In this document: positions 42,151 to 44,352 of the stretch, piece after piece
Position numbering within the stretch: position 1 is the first letter of the stretch
How the letters are laid out: every line of letters starts with the position of its first letter
NCBI GenBank assembly: GCA_017651625.1
Contig: JAGCCP010000019.1
Span: 1-44,352 of the forward strand
Length of the DNA stretch: 44,352 nucleotides
Direction of reading: 5' to 3'
Source of the DNA: Candidatus Ruminimicrobiellum bubulum
GTDB lineage: Bacteria; Elusimicrobiota; Endomicrobiia; Endomicrobiales; Endomicrobiaceae
Program-made: the position numbers and the translations under genes
Notes under the pieces: generated by a model
The model's database searches: none
The model's input: the letters and a program-made list of their open reading frames with translations, nothing else
What the model was told of the DNA's origin: nothing

Positions 42151-43367
42151 GATCTGCCGAACTTTTTATCGCTTACAGATACATTAAAGCAAGAAAAAAG
42201 GGTTTCTTTGCTTTCTTAACCACACTTATAGCCATAGGCGGAACAACACTTGGTGTTTGTGCTTTGGTTATAACATTGTCTGTAATGACCGGTTTTCAGC
42301 AGGATATCAGAACAAAAATTTTGGGAATACAACCGCATATTTATTTAACAAGAACGGACGGAGTTTTGTTTGATAATTATAAAGAAGTAATGGAAAAAAT
42401 TTCCGAATACGATTACATAAAAGCATCATCGCCTTACATATTCGGACAATCGATAATAAAAAAACAGGGATACACTCAAGGTACAGGTGCTTTGGTAAAA
42501 GGTATAGATTTTAAGTCCGAAAACAATTTGATGGATTTAAAATCGAAACTTTCAAAAGACAGCATTTTGTTGGATAACGAGATAAGTGAAGACGGAGTTA
42601 TTTTAGGTAACGAACTTGCCGATTCTATTCATGCCCAAGTCGGTGATTATGTTATCGTGATGTTTCCGAGTCAAATGTCGTCCGTTCCTAAAATGAAGAA
42701 ATTAAAAATAGAAGCAATTTTTCATTCCGGAATGTATGAGTACGATACGACTCTTGCTTACGTAGATTTAAAAGCAGCGGATGAAATGTTTTCTTTTGAC
42801 GGTGGTGTAAGCGGTATAGCAATAAGAACAACAAGTTTCGATAAAGCAAAAAATTTCGCTAAAGATTTGCAGGAAAAATTAGCATATCCTTACAGAGCAA
42901 GATCGTGGATAGAAATGAACAAAAATCTTTTTTCCGCACTTAAACTTGAAAAGATTATGATGTTTATAATACTTGCTTTAATTATTATAGTTGCATCGTT
43001 TAACATAATTTCAAACATACTTTTGCTAAGTGTGGAAAAAGCAAAAGAAATAGGAATATTGTCTGCTATGGGATTTTCAAAATTTGCAATATCGAAAATC
43101 TTTTTTTATGAAGGAATTATTGTGGGAACAGTTGGAACGGTGTTGGGTTTGGCATTGGGAATATTTATAAGTTACGGACTTAAAAATTTTGAAATATTTA
43201 AACTTCCGAAAGGTGTATATTACGTTGACAGATTACCGGTTATGATAATACCCACGGACATTTGTTTGGTTGCAATATGTGCTTTTGCAATAACTATAAT
43301 CGCAGGGTTGTATCCGGCATATCAGGTATCAAAGTTAGAACCTTTGGAAGCAATAAGATACAATTAG
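42144..43367 (+). CDS. lolC: LolC/LolE-family lipoprotein-releasing ABC permease
   Basis: The permease extracts mature lipoproteins from the inner membrane for transfer to LolA, powered by LolD. The 407-residue protein shows the family start [17 protein letters not shown], first transmembrane helix (about 24-47), a large periplasmic domain (about 50-265), and three C-terminal helices with [17 protein letters not shown] (the coupling region) and final [14 protein letters not shown]. LolC and LolE cannot be told apart; a single fused-role homolog is possible. It overlaps lysS by 7 bases. Confidence 0.92.
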   Translation: MLGSAELFIAYRYIKARKKGFFAFLTTLIAIGGTTLGVCALVITLSVMTGFQQDIRTKILGIQPHIYLTRTDGVLFDNYKEVMEKISEYDYIKASSPYIFGQSIIKKQGYTQGTGALVKGIDFKSENNLMDLKSKLSKDSILLDNEISEDGVILGNELADSIHAQVGDYVIVMFPSQMSSVPKMKKLKIEAIFHSGMYEYDTTLAYVDLKAADEMFSFDGGVSGIAIRTTSFDKAKNFAKDLQEKLAYPYRARSWIEMNKNLFSALKLEKIMMFIILALIIIVASFNIISNILLLSVEKAKEIGILSAMGFSKFAISKIFFYEGIIVGTVGTVLGLALGIFISYGLKNFEIFKLPKGVYYVDRLPVMIIPTDICLVAICAFAITIIAGLYPAYQVSKLEPLEAIRYN

Positions 43368-43622
43368 AAGATTTGAAGATTAGAAGATTAGAAGAAAAGA
43401 GGAAAATTAAATAATAACAAAATTTGCGGAGCAAATTTTACAGCTCAATTTCCAATCTTCAAAAAGCAGTTGATAGTTTAATGTAACTTTTTTTGAGACA
43501 AAAGATTCTAAGAACTATAAGCAGTTGTTTAGTCGTTTGTCACATCCCGTACTTGATACGGGATCTCGCAGTTAAAAGTAGTTGCCGTTAAACTATAAGC
43601 TGTAAGTTTTAAGCTATAAGCT
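43367..43622. repeat. Repeat-filled gap between permease and lolD
   Basis: This gap contains GAAGATTTG/GAAGATTAG octamers (43367-43394), the palindrome AAAATTTGC, GGA, GCAAATTTT (43429-43449), the complementary unit CCAATCTTC at 43452, the palindrome ATCCCGTA-CTTGA-TACGGGAT (43544-43564) and heptamers CTATAAG/CTGTAAG/CTATAAG (43593-43622). I see no gene in these 267 bases. Confidence 0.75.
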
Positions 43623-43634
43623 GTCGTTAAAATT

Positions 43635-44294
43635 ATGAAACTGGAAACAAAAAAATTAATTAAAAACTATATTGTACCTAAATCGGGAGAAGTGCAAGTT
43701 TTAAAAGGAATAGATTTGTTAATAAATTCCGGTGAAAAAGTTGCGTTGATGGGACCTTCCGGTGCAGGTAAAAGTACCCTTATTCACATTTTGGGACTTA
43801 TGGATAAACCTACATCGGGAAATGTTTTAATTGCCGATAAAGATATTACATCTTTGTCTCAAACCAAACTTGCCAAGATGAGAAAAGAAAATATAGGTTT
43901 CGTTTTTCAGTTTCATTACCTGTTAGCCGATTTTACGGTAATGGAAAATATTTTAATGCCTGTATGGAATAATAGAAAAGAAAAAAAAGAGTATGCATTG
44001 AATATGCTTGAAACTATGGGGTTAACCGATAGAGCAAACCATATGCCTAACGAGTTATCCGGCGGAGAACAACAACGAGTGGCCCTAGCAAGGGCATTGA
44101 TTAATAATCCTAAAATACTTTTTGCCGATGAACCTACCGGCAATTTAGACAGAAAAACGGGCGAAAAAATAGAAAACTTGATGTTTGAAATGTGCAATAA
44201 ACTAAAAACAACTTTGTTAGTCGTTACACATAGCCAAGAACTTGCAAATTTGGCAGACAGACAAATAAAAATAGTAGACGGGAAAATTTGTTAA
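43635..44294 (+). CDS. lolD: Lipoprotein-releasing ABC transporter ATPase LolD
   Basis: LolD is the cytoplasmic ATPase of the LolCDE complex. The 219-residue protein has Walker A GPSGAGKST (40-48), Q-loop region FVFQFHYLL, signature LSGGEQQRVALARAL, Walker B ILFADEPTGNLD and the switch His in VVTHS. The MacB/LolD-type motif LLADFTVMENILMP is present. It follows the permease gene after 267 bases of repeats, so it may be transcribed separately. No Shine-Dalgarno is obvious before ATG 43635. Confidence 0.94.
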   Translation: MKLETKKLIKNYIVPKSGEVQVLKGIDLLINSGEKVALMGPSGAGKSTLIHILGLMDKPTSGNVLIADKDITSLSQTKLAKMRKENIGFVFQFHYLLADFTVMENILMPVWNNRKEKKEYALNMLETMGLTDRANHMPNELSGGEQQRVALARALINNPKILFADEPTGNLDRKTGEKIENLMFEMCNKLKTTLLVVTHSQELANLADRQIKIVDGKIC

Positions 44295-44352
44295 AATTTC
44301 ATATTTGTAAACATATATTATAAGTTTATATAATAATACTGCTATATTTTAG

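Noticed and set aside
44295-44352. Feature in the last bases
   Set aside because: The stretch is AT-rich with TATA-like sequence, but it is too short to support a gene or terminator.

Overview
The window is a 44.4 kb piece of an AT-rich chromosome (roughly one third G+C by eye) from a diderm bacterium. Lipoprotein signal peptides, LolC/E and LolD lipoprotein-export components and small outer-membrane beta-barrel proteins show the Gram-negative envelope. The gene set (PPi-dependent phosphofructokinase, a PASTA protein next to rpe, MprF, several secreted carbohydrate-active proteins) and base composition would suit a host-associated Elusimicrobiota-like lineage, but no rRNA or marker tree is available and this is inference. 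Almost everything is on the + strand; only corA and a tRNA-Leu are confidently on the minus strand. No prophage, insertion sequence with a transposase, or CRISPR array is visible.

Layout. 1-2638: three tandem paralogous secreted proteins with a C-terminal carbohydrate-binding-like fold, a DUF5683-like membrane protein and an Ig-like lipoprotein. 2711-7922: a secreted alpha/alpha-barrel protein, panB-panC (pantothenate), a HAMP-like membrane protein and nadB (NAD), mostly with short gaps or 4-base overlaps. 8148-12017: uvrA and convergent corA sharing a bidirectional terminator. 12201-20509: a long co-directional cluster (lipoprotein nitroreductase, small TM protein, PASTA protein, rpe, LysM lytic transglycosylase, proB, two Nudix hydrolases, YccA/BI-1 protein, engB, repeat protein, TPR protein). 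20730-24085: tRNA-Val and two tandem clan GH-A glycosidases. 24468-33930: guaD-like deaminase, mprF, pfp, LtaS-like sulfatase, NDP-sugar epimerase, ankyrin protein, dprA. 34105-38792: topA, xerC, a UBA-like-domain protein, minus-strand tRNA-Leu, mazG. 38897-44294: two paralogous beta-barrel proteins, lysS, a LolC/E permease, lolD.

The most unusual content lies between genes. Four copies of a dispersed imperfect palindrome of about 115 bp (8017-8129 +, 24100-24290 -, 40285-40397 -, 40467-40585 +) share a conserved core but have different stem sequences that remain self-complementary in each copy. One copy appears to be interrupted by a further small palindrome. The same intergenic regions carry short palindromes with 3-base centres, two copies of an ATCCCGYA-type palindrome with compensatory changes, and 7- and 8-base tandem repeats. 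Together they look like a REP/MITE-like repeat ecology, possibly mobilised by an enzyme encoded elsewhere. At least two genes (guaD-like and xerC) have a consensus -10 box so close to the ATG that their mRNAs are probably leaderless, while others have strong Shine-Dalgarno sequences.
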